Source: Holophaga sp. (GTDB lineage Bacteria > Acidobacteriota > Holophagae > Holophagales > Holophagaceae). Taken from it: a DNA stretch of 5,585 nt. Made by a program: the position numbers and the translations under genes. Shown in pieces: positions 1 to 5,585 of this stretch (the first letter of the stretch is position 1; every line of letters starts with the position of its first letter). Location: assembly GCA_030691225.1 (NCBI GenBank), contig JAUYES010000754.1:1-5585 (forward strand), read 5' to 3'. Below the pieces are notes generated by a model that was given only the letters and a program-made list of their open reading frames with translations, had not been told where the DNA came from and did no database searches.

Positions 1-290
1 ATAAGAAAAATGCCAACACATACGAAGTAGAGCGGAATGCATAGAATCGCAGCGATCATGACAGTGATCTGGAAATTCAGGGATTCCTTGCCCTGATCAT
101 CCACCAAGGGCATGGTTTCCTTTTTCATCAGCCACACCACAAGCGGCCCAAGAATATTGCCGAAGGGGATGAAGAAGATGTAGCCAGCAAGGGCTGCCAG
201 ATGACAGAACATAGCCCAGTTTTTCTGGTCTGAATCTTGGGGAGCTGGGGTAGGCGTAACCGGGATGGGGTTTTCCGGGGTGGGTTCCAT
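1..290 (-). CDS. DUF4870-family small membrane protein (3' end cut by window edge)
   Basis: Reading the minus strand from ATG at 290 gives 96 complete codons with no stop before the window edge. A Pro/Thr-rich, probably disordered N-terminal tail (residues 1-22) is followed by the pattern typical of DUF4870: NWAMFCHLAAL (24-34), a hydrophobic helix with PFGNILGPLVVWLMKKE (42-58), then VDDQGKESLNFQ (63-74), and the start of a second hydrophobic helix (75-96). The family consists of short integral membrane proteins of unknown function, usually a little over 100 residues, so only the C-terminal tail should be missing. The start at 290 is chosen because GGAG (297-300) sits 6 bases upstream. An in-frame ATG at 308 has no ribosome-binding site. 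The gene is divergent from glyQ. The family call is from motif recognition; the biochemical role is unknown. Confidence 0.85.
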   Translation of the reverse strand, partial: MEPTPENPIPVTPTPAPQDSDQKNWAMFCHLAALAGYIFFIPFGNILGPLVVWLMKKETMPLVDDQGKESLNFQITVMIAAILCIPLYFVCVGIFL

Positions 291-421
291 GGCGTTCTCC
301 AGAATCATTGAAAAACAGCTTAGGACCTTCGAGTCGTGGGGATAGGGATAAATAGAAAGCTCTTCACGGTTCTTTGGGAAACACACGTATTGGAGAGTCT
401 TTTCTGGGTTTCGACTTGGCC

Positions 422-451
422 GGGAAACAGATCCACCGCGAAGGCGCCAAG
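422..451 (+). repeat. Left copy of an intergenic inverted repeat containing CGCCAAG
   Basis: This 30-base segment matches the reverse complement of 582-611 at 24 of 30 positions. Shared blocks are AACAGATC, ACCG and CGCCAAG. The match resumes further out: TTTCGA at 409-414 corresponds to TCGAAA at 610-615, with about 9 extra bases in this copy. A second CGCCAAG followed by AAAA (468-478) also matches the poly-A-flanked end of the other copy. The copies look like diverged members of a dispersed intergenic repeat in opposite orientation. The dispersed nature is inference, because only this window was seen. Confidence 0.55.
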
Positions 452-470
452 CGGTACTGCGCGCCTTCGC
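438..470. repeat. Perfect 10-bp inverted repeat (hairpin) within the left repeat copy
   Basis: GCGAAGGCGC at 438-447 is the exact reverse complement of GCGCCTTCGC at 461-470, with a 13-base loop. The stem is very GC-rich, and CAAGAAAAG follows rather than a T run. It is therefore not a standard intrinsic terminator on the plus strand. On the minus strand the hairpin is likewise not followed by a T tract. It overlaps the left copy of the larger inverted repeat and may simply be part of that element. Confidence 0.6.
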
Positions 471-581
471 CAAGAAAAGTTGGCCAGTGAATACTCCCAA
501 GGGTCGCCATTGTCCTAGCTTCGGCCGGAGATCCCGCTCTACTGGATCCGGCGACCTGCCGCCCCGGTGCTCGAATTTTTT

Positions 582-611
582 CTTGGCGTCTTGCCGGTTG
601 ATCTGTTGCTC
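582..611 (-). repeat. Right copy of the intergenic inverted repeat
   Basis: Read on the minus strand, this segment is 24/30 identical to 422-451. It contains AACAGATC, ACCGGCAAGACGCCAAG and then a run of A residues (plus-strand T run at 575-581). The centre-to-centre distance between the two copies is about 160 bases, so together they could fold as the arms of a long imperfect cruciform or mark the ends of a small non-autonomous element. No coding sequence lies between them. Confidence 0.55.
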
Positions 612-741
612 GAAACAAGGATTTCTGTGGTGAAGCAGATCCAGTCCCGTTCGCGTCTCCCTGGTGAATTTCTTACCCATGCGGTTGCCAGGAAATTGGT
701 TCGGATCAAACTCCAGCCTCGAATCCAAGCCAAAACCCCGG

Positions 742-747
742 TAGAAT
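742..747 (+). promoter_or_regulatory. Candidate -10 box for glyQS
   Basis: TAGAAT matches the sigma-70 consensus TATAAT at five of six positions. A -35 partner at the usual distance is weak: TCGAAT at 719-724, three of six. If used, transcription would begin around 753-755, leaving a leader of only about 15 bases before the glyQ start codon at 769. This is a single-box prediction and could be chance. Confidence 0.35.
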
Positions 748-768
748 CTAGGTTTTTCGCGGGTTCCC

Positions 769-1668
769 ATGCATGTTCAAGAATTGATCCTCCGACTTCA
801 GCGCTACTGGGCCGATCGTGGCTGTCTGGTGGGCCAGCCCTACGACATTGAAAAGGGCGCGGGCACCATGAATCCGCTGACCTTCTTCGGGGCGCTTGGG
901 CCGAAACCCTGGAACGTGGGCTACGTTGAACCCTCGCGCCGCCCCGGCGATGGCCGCTATGGCGAGAACCCCTTCCGGGTCTACAAGCATCTGCAATTCC
1001 AGGTAATCCTCAAACCCTCGCCCGCCAAGGTGCAGGAGATGTACATCGAAAGCCTTGAGGCCATGGGCATCGATCTCACCAAGCACGATCTGCGCTTCGA
1101 GGAAGACAACTGGGAATCGCCCACGCTGGGCGCCTGGGGCGTGGGGTGGCAGGTGGTCTTGGATGGCATGGAGATCAGCCAGTTCACCTATTTCCAGCAG
1201 GTGGCGGGCATTGATTGTCGGCCCGTGAGCGCTGAACTGACCTACGGCATCGAGCGCATCTGCATGTTCCTCACCGGCATCGATAACATCTTCGATCTCA
1301 CCTGGGGCGAGATCAAAACCGACCAGGGCGTGTTCCCCATCAGCTACGGCGAGGTGCGCCATCGGGAGGAATTCGAGCTGAGCGCGTACAGCTTCGAGCA
1401 TGCAGATATCGAGCTGCACCAGCGCCTGTTCAATGATTTCGAGAAGGAAGGCTGGCGTATGGTCAAAGACCACGGCCATTTCCTGGCGGCCTACGATCAG
1501 GCGCTGAAGATGTCCCACACCTTCAATGTGCTGGATGCCCGCGGCGCCGTGAGCACCACGGAACGGCCCGGCGTCATCAAGCGCGTGCGCGATCTGGCTT
1601 GTGCCTGCGCAAAGGCTTATCTGGAGAACGAAACCACGAAAGCCGATGCCGCCCAGGAGGTGAAGTGA
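769..1668 (+). CDS. glyQ: Glycine--tRNA ligase, alpha subunit
   Basis: This gene encodes the 299-residue alpha subunit of the bacterial alpha2-beta2 glycyl-tRNA synthetase, which activates glycine with ATP and charges tRNA-Gly in the cytoplasm. The class II catalytic core is easily seen: [14 protein letters not shown] (6-19), GAGTMNP (30-36), the motif 2 region [15 protein letters not shown] (54-68), FQVILKPSP (77-85), [14 protein letters not shown] (114-127), [16 protein letters not shown] (139-154), the motif 3 segment TYGIER (158-163) and [12 protein letters not shown] (255-266). Length is normal for GlyQ. The start at 769 gives [11 protein letters not shown], aligning with the usual N-terminus. 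There is no good Shine-Dalgarno in front of it, which is unusual. The stop codon overlaps the start of glyS by one base, so the two subunits are translationally coupled. The identification is secure. Confidence 0.98.
   Translation: MHVQELILRLQRYWADRGCLVGQPYDIEKGAGTMNPLTFFGALGPKPWNVGYVEPSRRPGDGRYGENPFRVYKHLQFQVILKPSPAKVQEMYIESLEAMGIDLTKHDLRFEEDNWESPTLGAWGVGWQVVLDGMEISQFTYFQQVAGIDCRPVSAELTYGIERICMFLTGIDNIFDLTWGEIKTDQGVFPISYGEVRHREEFELSAYSFEHADIELHQRLFNDFEKEGWRMVKDHGHFLAAYDQALKMSHTFNVLDARGAVSTTERPGVIKRVRDLACACAKAYLENETTKADAAQEVK
1655..1663 (+). promoter_or_regulatory. Ribosome binding site of glyS
   Basis: AGGAGGTGA is a near-perfect Shine-Dalgarno. It is embedded in the last codons of glyQ, with GGAGG ending 7 bases before the ATG at 1668. 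It settles the glyS start, because the reading frame stays open further upstream to an ATG at 1599 that lies inside glyQ. Confidence 0.9.
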
Positions 1669-3737
1669 TGGATACGCGCACCCTCCTGTTGGAACTGCAT
1701 TGCGAGGAAATCCCGGCGCGGTTTCTGGAGCCGTTGACCCAGGAATTTTCGGAGGCCTTCACGAAATGGGCCGGTGAGCAGAAGCTCTCCTTGGCCACTA
1801 TCCACATTGATTATTCCCCCCGCAAAATGGCGTGGCGCATGGCTGGGTTGCCCGTGTCTCAGGCCGATCAGACCGAAACCCAGGTGGGCCCGCCCCAGCG
1901 CATGTGCGTGGATGAAGCCGGTGCCGCCACCCAAACCGGCCTGAAGTTCGCCGAGAAATGGGGCGTCGATTTTTCCGCCGTGCGCTTTGAGCAACCCGCC
2001 GGAAAAAAAGAAGCCTGTGCCGTGGTGACGCTCACCAAGGCGGGTCGCCCGACCCTCGAATTGCTGGCCGAGGCCCTGCCCAAGCTCATCGCGGGCCTGC
2101 ATGTGCCCAAGGCCATGCGCTGGGGCAACTCAGAATTCGCCTTCGTGCGGCCCATCCGCTCGATCCTAGGGCTCTTGGGCGAAACGATCATCCCCTTCGA
2201 AGTGGATGGCGTGAAGGCCGGGAACACGACCTGGGGCCATCGCTTATTTCATCTGAATCGACCCGAACCTGTGACGGTGGCGCGGCCCGAGGATTACGAA
2301 GCCGTGCTGCTGAACGCGGGTGTAGTGGTGGCCTTCCAGGAGCGCAAGGCACGCATGCTCACACAGCTTGAGGCCCTGGCCACGGAAGTGGGCGGGTGCG
2401 TGGTGGAGGATGAAGAACTGGCCAATACGCTGGCTCAGATCGTGGAATTTCCCCGCATCCTGCGCGGCGAATTTCCCCAATCCTTCTTGGATCTACCTAA
2501 GGAAGTGCTGGTCACCAGCCTGAAGGAACACCAGAAGTCCTTCTGCATCGAGAACGCCAAGGGCGACTTGCTGCCCTACTTCCTGACCGCCGCCAACCGA
2601 CCCGATGACCCGGAAGGTTTCGTCCAGGCGGGCAACGAATGGGTGCTGCGGGCGCGGCTCTACGACGCTCGATTCTTTGTGGCCGAGGATCGGCGCACGC
2701 CTCTGGCCAGCCGCCTCGACAAGCTCAAGCAGCTCACCTTCCACCGCGAACTCGGCAGCTACTTCGATAAGAGCGAACGTGTCACGGCCCTGGTCACGAG
2801 CCTGGCCACGCGCTTGTCCAACGATGCTGGGCATGTTCAAGAAGCTGCCCAGGCGGCCCAGGTCTGCAAGTGCGATCTAGTCACGCTGATGGTCGGTGAA
2901 TTCCCCGAGCTGCAAGGCGTGATGGGCGGCGAGTACCTGAAGCATGAAGGCGCCCCCGAAGCCGTATGGCAGGCCGTGAAGGAGCACTATCAGCCCATCA
3001 GCGCCGAGGCTCCCACACCGACCACGGCCATGGGTTCGCTATTGGCTGTCGCCGATAAGCTCGATACGGTGGTGGGTTGTTTCGCCATCGGCCAGATTCC
3101 CACGGGCAGCAAGGATCCCTTAGCCCTGCGCCGTGCCGGTCAGGGCATCGTGCGCATCCTGTGGGAGCGTGGCTGGAACCTGAACATTGAAACGCTGTTG
3201 GACCTGAGCCTTGCAGTGCTCAAGGCCAAGGCCACCAAACCCGAAATGGAATCCCGCGAGGCCCTGCTGGCCTTCTTCCGGGATCGTGTGGCCTATCAGT
3301 TGGAAGTAGCCGGTTATCCCGGCGCGGCGCGACGTTCGGCCCTGGCCACGGGCTGGTCGGACCTGACCGACCTCAAGGCCCGCTGCGAGGCCCTTTCGAC
3401 CTTCGCCGAGGACGCCCGCTTCGCGTCCTTAGCGCAGAGTGCCAAGCGCATCGGCAATATCCTGAAAGACGAAACGCCCGTGGATGCCTTCGATGGCGCG
3501 GTACTGCAGCAGGAGGAAGAAAAGGCCCTGGCCGGAACGCTCGGCCACCTGGAAGCCACCTCGGACTACCCTGCCCTGCTAGCCAACCTCGCCGAATTAG
3601 CCCAGCCCCTGGAGGCCTTCTTCAATTCCGTGATGGTGAAGTGCGAAGACGCCCCGCTGCGCGCCGCGCGACTTTCGCTGTTGCAGCGATTGCGGAATAC
3701 CTTCCTGCGCGTCGCCGATTTCAGCCAGTGGCAGTGA
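1668..3737 (+). CDS. glyS: Glycine--tRNA ligase, beta subunit
   Basis: The 689-residue beta subunit of glycyl-tRNA synthetase is the partner of GlyQ, responsible for recognising tRNA-Gly. Family landmarks run the whole length: LLLELHCEEIPARF (6-19), PKAMRWG (147-153), FVRPIRSILG (159-168), VEFPRILRGEF (259-269), LPKEVLVTSLKEHQKSF (276-292), DARFFVAED (333-341), LGSYFDKSERV (362-372), and the HD-like segment CDLVTLMVGEFPELQGVMGG (402-421). These are followed by ADKLDTVVG (462-470), IPTGSKDPLALRRA (477-490), AKRIGNIL (592-599) and a C-terminal DALR-type anticodon-binding region ending FFNSVMVKCED...LRVADFSQWQ (651-689). Length equals that of E. coli GlyS as I remember it. The start at 1668 is fixed by a strong Shine-Dalgarno and the TGATG overlap with glyQ. 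An intrinsic terminator begins two bases after the stop. No truncation or frameshift is seen. Confidence 0.98.
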   Translation: MDTRTLLLELHCEEIPARFLEPLTQEFSEAFTKWAGEQKLSLATIHIDYSPRKMAWRMAGLPVSQADQTETQVGPPQRMCVDEAGAATQTGLKFAEKWGVDFSAVRFEQPAGKKEACAVVTLTKAGRPTLELLAEALPKLIAGLHVPKAMRWGNSEFAFVRPIRSILGLLGETIIPFEVDGVKAGNTTWGHRLFHLNRPEPVTVARPEDYEAVLLNAGVVVAFQERKARMLTQLEALATEVGGCVVEDEELANTLAQIVEFPRILRGEFPQSFLDLPKEVLVTSLKEHQKSFCIENAKGDLLPYFLTAANRPDDPEGFVQAGNEWVLRARLYDARFFVAEDRRTPLASRLDKLKQLTFHRELGSYFDKSERVTALVTSLATRLSNDAGHVQEAAQAAQVCKCDLVTLMVGEFPELQGVMGGEYLKHEGAPEAVWQAVKEHYQPISAEAPTPTTAMGSLLAVADKLDTVVGCFAIGQIPTGSKDPLALRRAGQGIVRILWERGWNLNIETLLDLSLAVLKAKATKPEMESREALLAFFRDRVAYQLEVAGYPGAARRSALATGWSDLTDLKARCEALSTFAEDARFASLAQSAKRIGNILKDETPVDAFDGAVLQQEEEKALAGTLGHLEATSDYPALLANLAELAQPLEAFFNSVMVKCEDAPLRAARLSLLQRLRNTFLRVADFSQWQ

Positions 3738-3738
3738 C

Positions 3739-3772
3739 TTAAAAATGGGGGCCATTTGGCCCCCATTTTTAA
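3739..3772. terminator. Bidirectional intrinsic terminator between glyS and the convergent membrane-protein gene
   Basis: A perfect 15-bp stem (3739-3753 with 3758-3772) encloses the 4-base loop ATTT. The core is GGGGGCC/GGCCCCC. The outer stem is an A run on the left and a T run on the right, so each strand ends its transcript with a U tract. It starts one base after the glyS stop and lies 21 bases past the stop of the minus-strand gene, so it can end both transcripts. Confidence 0.93.
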
Positions 3773-3793
3773 TGGTAGTAAAACAGAGAAGTT

Positions 3794-4507
3794 CTACCGC
3801 ATCTTGCCTGCGAAACCCGCCACGCCCGCGATAATCATGACTACAAAAATCAGCGCGTAGATGCAAAGCAGGATCAGGGTCAGGATGCCGATGTAGCGCC
3901 AGAAGGATTTCTGGGCGGAAAGGGCCTCTTCTAGATCACTCGGGGAATTGCTGTTGACCAGGGAGGCGATACGACTGGCGTAGCGATTGAGGAAAAGCAC
4001 CGCTGGAAGTTGGATACCCGCCATGAGCATATAGGCCAGCATCATCCCGAACCCAAATCCGGCGGGAAGGCCTTTGCCGAAAGAGGAACCCAGGGCCAAC
4101 ATGGCAAAGGATCCCACCAGCATTAGCCCGATTCCAATGAAACCAAGCACAGCCAGCAAGCGCACCCAGGGTTTGGTTTGGCGCAGCAAGGCCACGATGG
4201 AGGGCGAGACCTGGCCCTGGGAAGCACCACTCATTCGGGCACCGTAAACTTCCGCCTGAGGCGCGGCATAGGGATTGGCCGCAGCGTAGGGAGCAGGCGC
4301 AACAGGTTCAGGGCGGGGCGAGGCGATGGGAGCTGGAACGGCAGCCAGCTCGGGGATTTGTTTCGCAGCCAGCCAACCGGACATGCCGTCGCGCCAAACC
4401 AAGTCATCCCACTTCAAGGCCCCCGAAGCCAGCATGGCCTTCAGGTGTTCTTCAGGCACAGGCCCTAGGGATTGGCCGTTCTGAACGTAGTTCCACTGGG
4501 ATGCCAT
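3794..4507 (-). CDS. GYF_2 (DUF4339)-like and DUF5362-like membrane protein
   Basis: The 237-residue protein has three visible parts. Residues 4-54 resemble the bacterial GYF_2/DUF4339 domain: WNYVQNGQSLGPV (5-17), then LASGALKWDDLVWRDGMSGW (26-45) and IPEL (51-54), with conserved aromatic and Gly-Pro positions. Residues 56-85 are a Pro/Ala-rich linker. Residues 100-232 look like DUF5362, with TKPWVRLLAVLGFIGIG (111-127), membrane helices at about 114-140, 150-173 and 203-231, and LEEALSAQKSFWRYIGIL (192-209) ahead of the last. The start at 4507 is preferred over an in-frame ATG at 4540 because AAAGGAGT lies immediately upstream and the domain begins right after it. The GYF-like part is presumably a soluble peptide-binding module beside a membrane anchor; no function is known. 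The gene lies 82 bases downstream of aspA on the same strand with no clear terminator between, so co-transcription is possible. Confidence 0.88.
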   Translation of the reverse strand: MASQWNYVQNGQSLGPVPEEHLKAMLASGALKWDDLVWRDGMSGWLAAKQIPELAAVPAPIASPRPEPVAPAPYAAANPYAAPQAEVYGARMSGASQGQVSPSIVALLRQTKPWVRLLAVLGFIGIGLMLVGSFAMLALGSSFGKGLPAGFGFGMMLAYMLMAGIQLPAVLFLNRYASRIASLVNSNSPSDLEEALSAQKSFWRYIGILTLILLCIYALIFVVMIIAGVAGFAGKMR

Positions 4508-4511
4508 GGTT

Positions 4512-4519
4512 ACTCCTTT
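4512..4519 (-). promoter_or_regulatory. Ribosome binding site that decides the start of the GYF_2 membrane protein
   Basis: Minus-strand AAAGGAGT has its GGAG 5 bases ahead of the ATG at 4507. The alternative start at 4540 would add 11 residues that do not resemble the family, and it would place this site inside the coding sequence. Confidence 0.85.
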
Positions 4520-4589
4520 GGGTGGGTTCCTTGAGTTCAATCAGGAACGACCAAAGTAGCGCAGCTTCATTCATTTGTCTTAGTCATTC

Positions 4590-5585
4590 TCAGTTGCCGA
4601 ACGTGAGTGGGCGCGGGCGTGTCATGGCTTCGGGGCTCAGCAATTCTTCCAGCTGGGCTTCGGTCAGCCAGCCCTTGGTGCGGATGATCTCACGCACGGG
4701 AACGCCTGTTTCCAGGGCGAGGGTAGCGACTTCCGTGGCGCGCTTGTAGCCCAGGGCGGGCATCACCGCCGTTACGATACCGATGGAATGTTCCACCAGA
4801 TTGCGACAGTGGGCTTCGTTGGCGGTAATGCCGGTGATGCACTTGGTGGTAAGCACATTCACAGCGGAACTGAGCATCTGCATGGACTGGAAGAGATTGA
4901 AAGCCAGGATGGGTTCCATGACGTTGAGCTGCAACTGACCAGCCTCGGCGGCGAGCGTCAGCGTCAGATCGTTGCCAATCACATGGAAGGCCACCTGGTT
5001 GACCACTTCGGGCACCACCGGATTCACCTTGCCAGGCATGATGCTCGATCCGGGCTGCATGGGCGGCAGATTGATCTCCTGGAAGCCGCAGCGAGGACCG
5101 CTGGAAAGCAGCCGCAGATCGTTGCACATCTTGGAGAGCTTGACGGCGGTGCGTTTCACCACGCCGCTGAACATCACGAAGGCACCGGTATCGGGCGTAG
5201 CTTCGATCAAATTACCGGCCAATTGCATTTCCAGCTTGGTGATGTTGCGCAGTTCTTCCACCACGGCCTGGGGATAGCGGGGATCGGCGCAGATACCCGT
5301 GCCTATGGCCGTACCGCCCAGGTTGACCTCCAAAAAGAGGCGGGCCGTTTCGCGCAAACGATCGATGTCCTCGCCGGTGGTGACCGCAAAGGCTTCAAAC
5401 TCCTGGCCCAGGGTCATGGGCACGGCGTCCTGCAGCTGGGTGCGGCCCATCTTGATGGCGTCCGAGAACTCGCGGCCCTTGGCGTGCAGGGCGGCCTTCA
5501 GGCGCTCCAGGGCCCCAAGCAGGCTGCGCAGCATGAAGATGGTGCTGAGGCGCAGGGCCGTGGGATAGACATCGTTGGTGCTCTG
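4590..5585 (-). CDS. aspA: Aspartate ammonia-lyase (aspartase), N-terminus cut by window edge
   Basis: The visible 331 residues are the C-terminal part of a fumarase/aspartase superfamily enzyme that reversibly converts L-aspartate to fumarate and ammonia. The window opens in the conserved QSTNDVYPTA loop (residues 1-10 of the fragment). MGRTQLQDAVPMTLGQEF follows (46-63), then LLSSGPR (159-165) and the signature loop GSSIMPGKVNPVVPEVVNQ (179-197), which holds the catalytic serine and the KVN carboxylate-binding residues. Then come AEAGQLQLNVMEP (213-225) and the small C-terminal domain (SIGIV, 267-271, onward). Gln in GRTQLQDA, where class II fumarase has His, and VVPEVVNQ instead of the fumarase sequence after KVNP, point to aspartase rather than FumC. 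Comparison with E. coli AspA (about 478 residues) suggests roughly 140 N-terminal residues lie outside the window. The frame is intact to a TGA stop at 4590-4592. It may supply fumarate for respiration or help in aspartate catabolism (inference). Confidence 0.93.
   Translation of the reverse strand, partial: QSTNDVYPTALRLSTIFMLRSLLGALERLKAALHAKGREFSDAIKMGRTQLQDAVPMTLGQEFEAFAVTTGEDIDRLRETARLFLEVNLGGTAIGTGICADPRYPQAVVEELRNITKLEMQLAGNLIEATPDTGAFVMFSGVVKRTAVKLSKMCNDLRLLSSGPRCGFQEINLPPMQPGSSIMPGKVNPVVPEVVNQVAFHVIGNDLTLTLAAEAGQLQLNVMEPILAFNLFQSMQMLSSAVNVLTTKCITGITANEAHCRNLVEHSIGIVTAVMPALGYKRATEVATLALETGVPVREIIRTKGWLTEAQLEELLSPEAMTRPRPLTFGN

Larger units (their letters stand above)
291..768. other. 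478-base intergenic region between divergent genes
   Basis: No convincing gene lies here. The short open frames on either strand have arginine/serine-rich, low-complexity translations without recognisable motifs or ribosome-binding sites. The region should carry the promoters of both flanking genes, the DUF4870 gene to the left and glyQ to the right. Its middle (409-615) is occupied by a pair of inverted repeat copies, listed separately. I looked for a T-box leader and for tRNA-like folding ahead of glyQ and saw neither. Bases 616-740 hold nothing I can name. Confidence 0.7.

Noticed and set aside
288..308. Alternative in-frame start at 308 for the DUF4870 protein
   Set aside because: It has no ribosome-binding site, whereas GGAG at 297-300 is correctly spaced for the start at 290.
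291..768. T-box riboswitch or tRNA gene upstream of glyQ
   Set aside because: There is no T-box consensus with an antiterminator/terminator pair, and the tRNA-like fragment around 697-712 has no matching stems or acceptor arm.
336..851. Short open frames on the plus strand between the DUF4870 gene and glyQ (336-518, 567-851), and on the minus strand (364-618, 539-733)
   Set aside because: Their translations are low-information and arginine/serine-rich, no Shine-Dalgarno is seen, they run through repeat sequence, and 567-851 overlaps the start of glyQ in another frame.
748..1518. Long open frame (256 codons) on the minus strand opposite glyQ
   Set aside because: It is the mirror of a strongly biased, highly conserved coding sequence. 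The translation has no recognisable family, and glyQ on the plus strand is certain. The open frames opposite glyS (for example 1617-2102 and 2493-2840) are rejected for the same reason.
4505..4540. Alternative start at 4540 for the GYF_2 membrane protein
   Set aside because: The start at 4507 has an ideally spaced AAAGGAGT, and the added 11 residues would be polar and unrelated to the domain.
4526..4548. 6-bp inverted repeat GTTCCT/AGGAAC between aspA and the GYF_2 gene
   Set aside because: The stem is short with an 11-base loop and no T tract, so it does not qualify as an aspA terminator. It is too weak to call an operator.
4590..5585. Class II fumarase (fumC) as the identity of the right-hand partial gene
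   Set aside because: GRTQLQDAVPMTLGQEF and KVNPVVPEVVNQ are aspartase-type. Fumarase has His in place of that Gln and a different sequence after KVNP.

Overview
The window is a stretch of ordinary bacterial chromosome, GC-rich, with two halves that meet tail to tail at a shared terminator. It holds five protein genes, two of them cut by the window edges. No tRNA, rRNA, CRISPR array, transposase or phage gene is visible. The separate alpha/beta form of glycyl-tRNA synthetase and the small membrane-protein families fit a Gram-negative-type bacterium. The protein flavour and the CGCCAAG-type intergenic repeats made me think of Acidobacteriota (Holophaga/Geothrix group). That is a weak guess from memory, not something the sequence proves.

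Left part (1-768): the 5' two-thirds or so of a DUF4870-type membrane protein gene lies on the minus strand (start at 290). A 478-base gap follows before the next gene. No convincing gene lies in the gap. It contains two oppositely oriented, about 80% identical copies of a 30-base repeat (422-451 and 582-611), a perfect 10-bp hairpin inside the left copy, and a possible -10 box (742-747) just ahead of glyQ.

Middle (769-3772): glyQ and glyS on the plus strand encode the alpha and beta subunits of tetrameric glycyl-tRNA synthetase. They share one base (TGATG) and are clearly one operon. A strong, nearly symmetric hairpin terminator (3739-3772) closes this operon and also serves the gene arriving from the opposite strand.

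Right part (3794-5585): two minus-strand genes in tandem. Upstream (to the right) is the C-terminal 331 residues of aspartate ammonia-lyase (aspA), which interconverts aspartate with fumarate plus ammonia. It is followed after 82 bases by a 237-residue membrane protein with an N-terminal GYF_2-like domain, a Pro/Ala linker and a C-terminal DUF5362-like membrane region.

I found no previously undescribed system. The item most worth a second look is the inverted-repeat element between the DUF4870 gene and glyQ. The next is the weak Shine-Dalgarno and apparently very short leader of glyQ.
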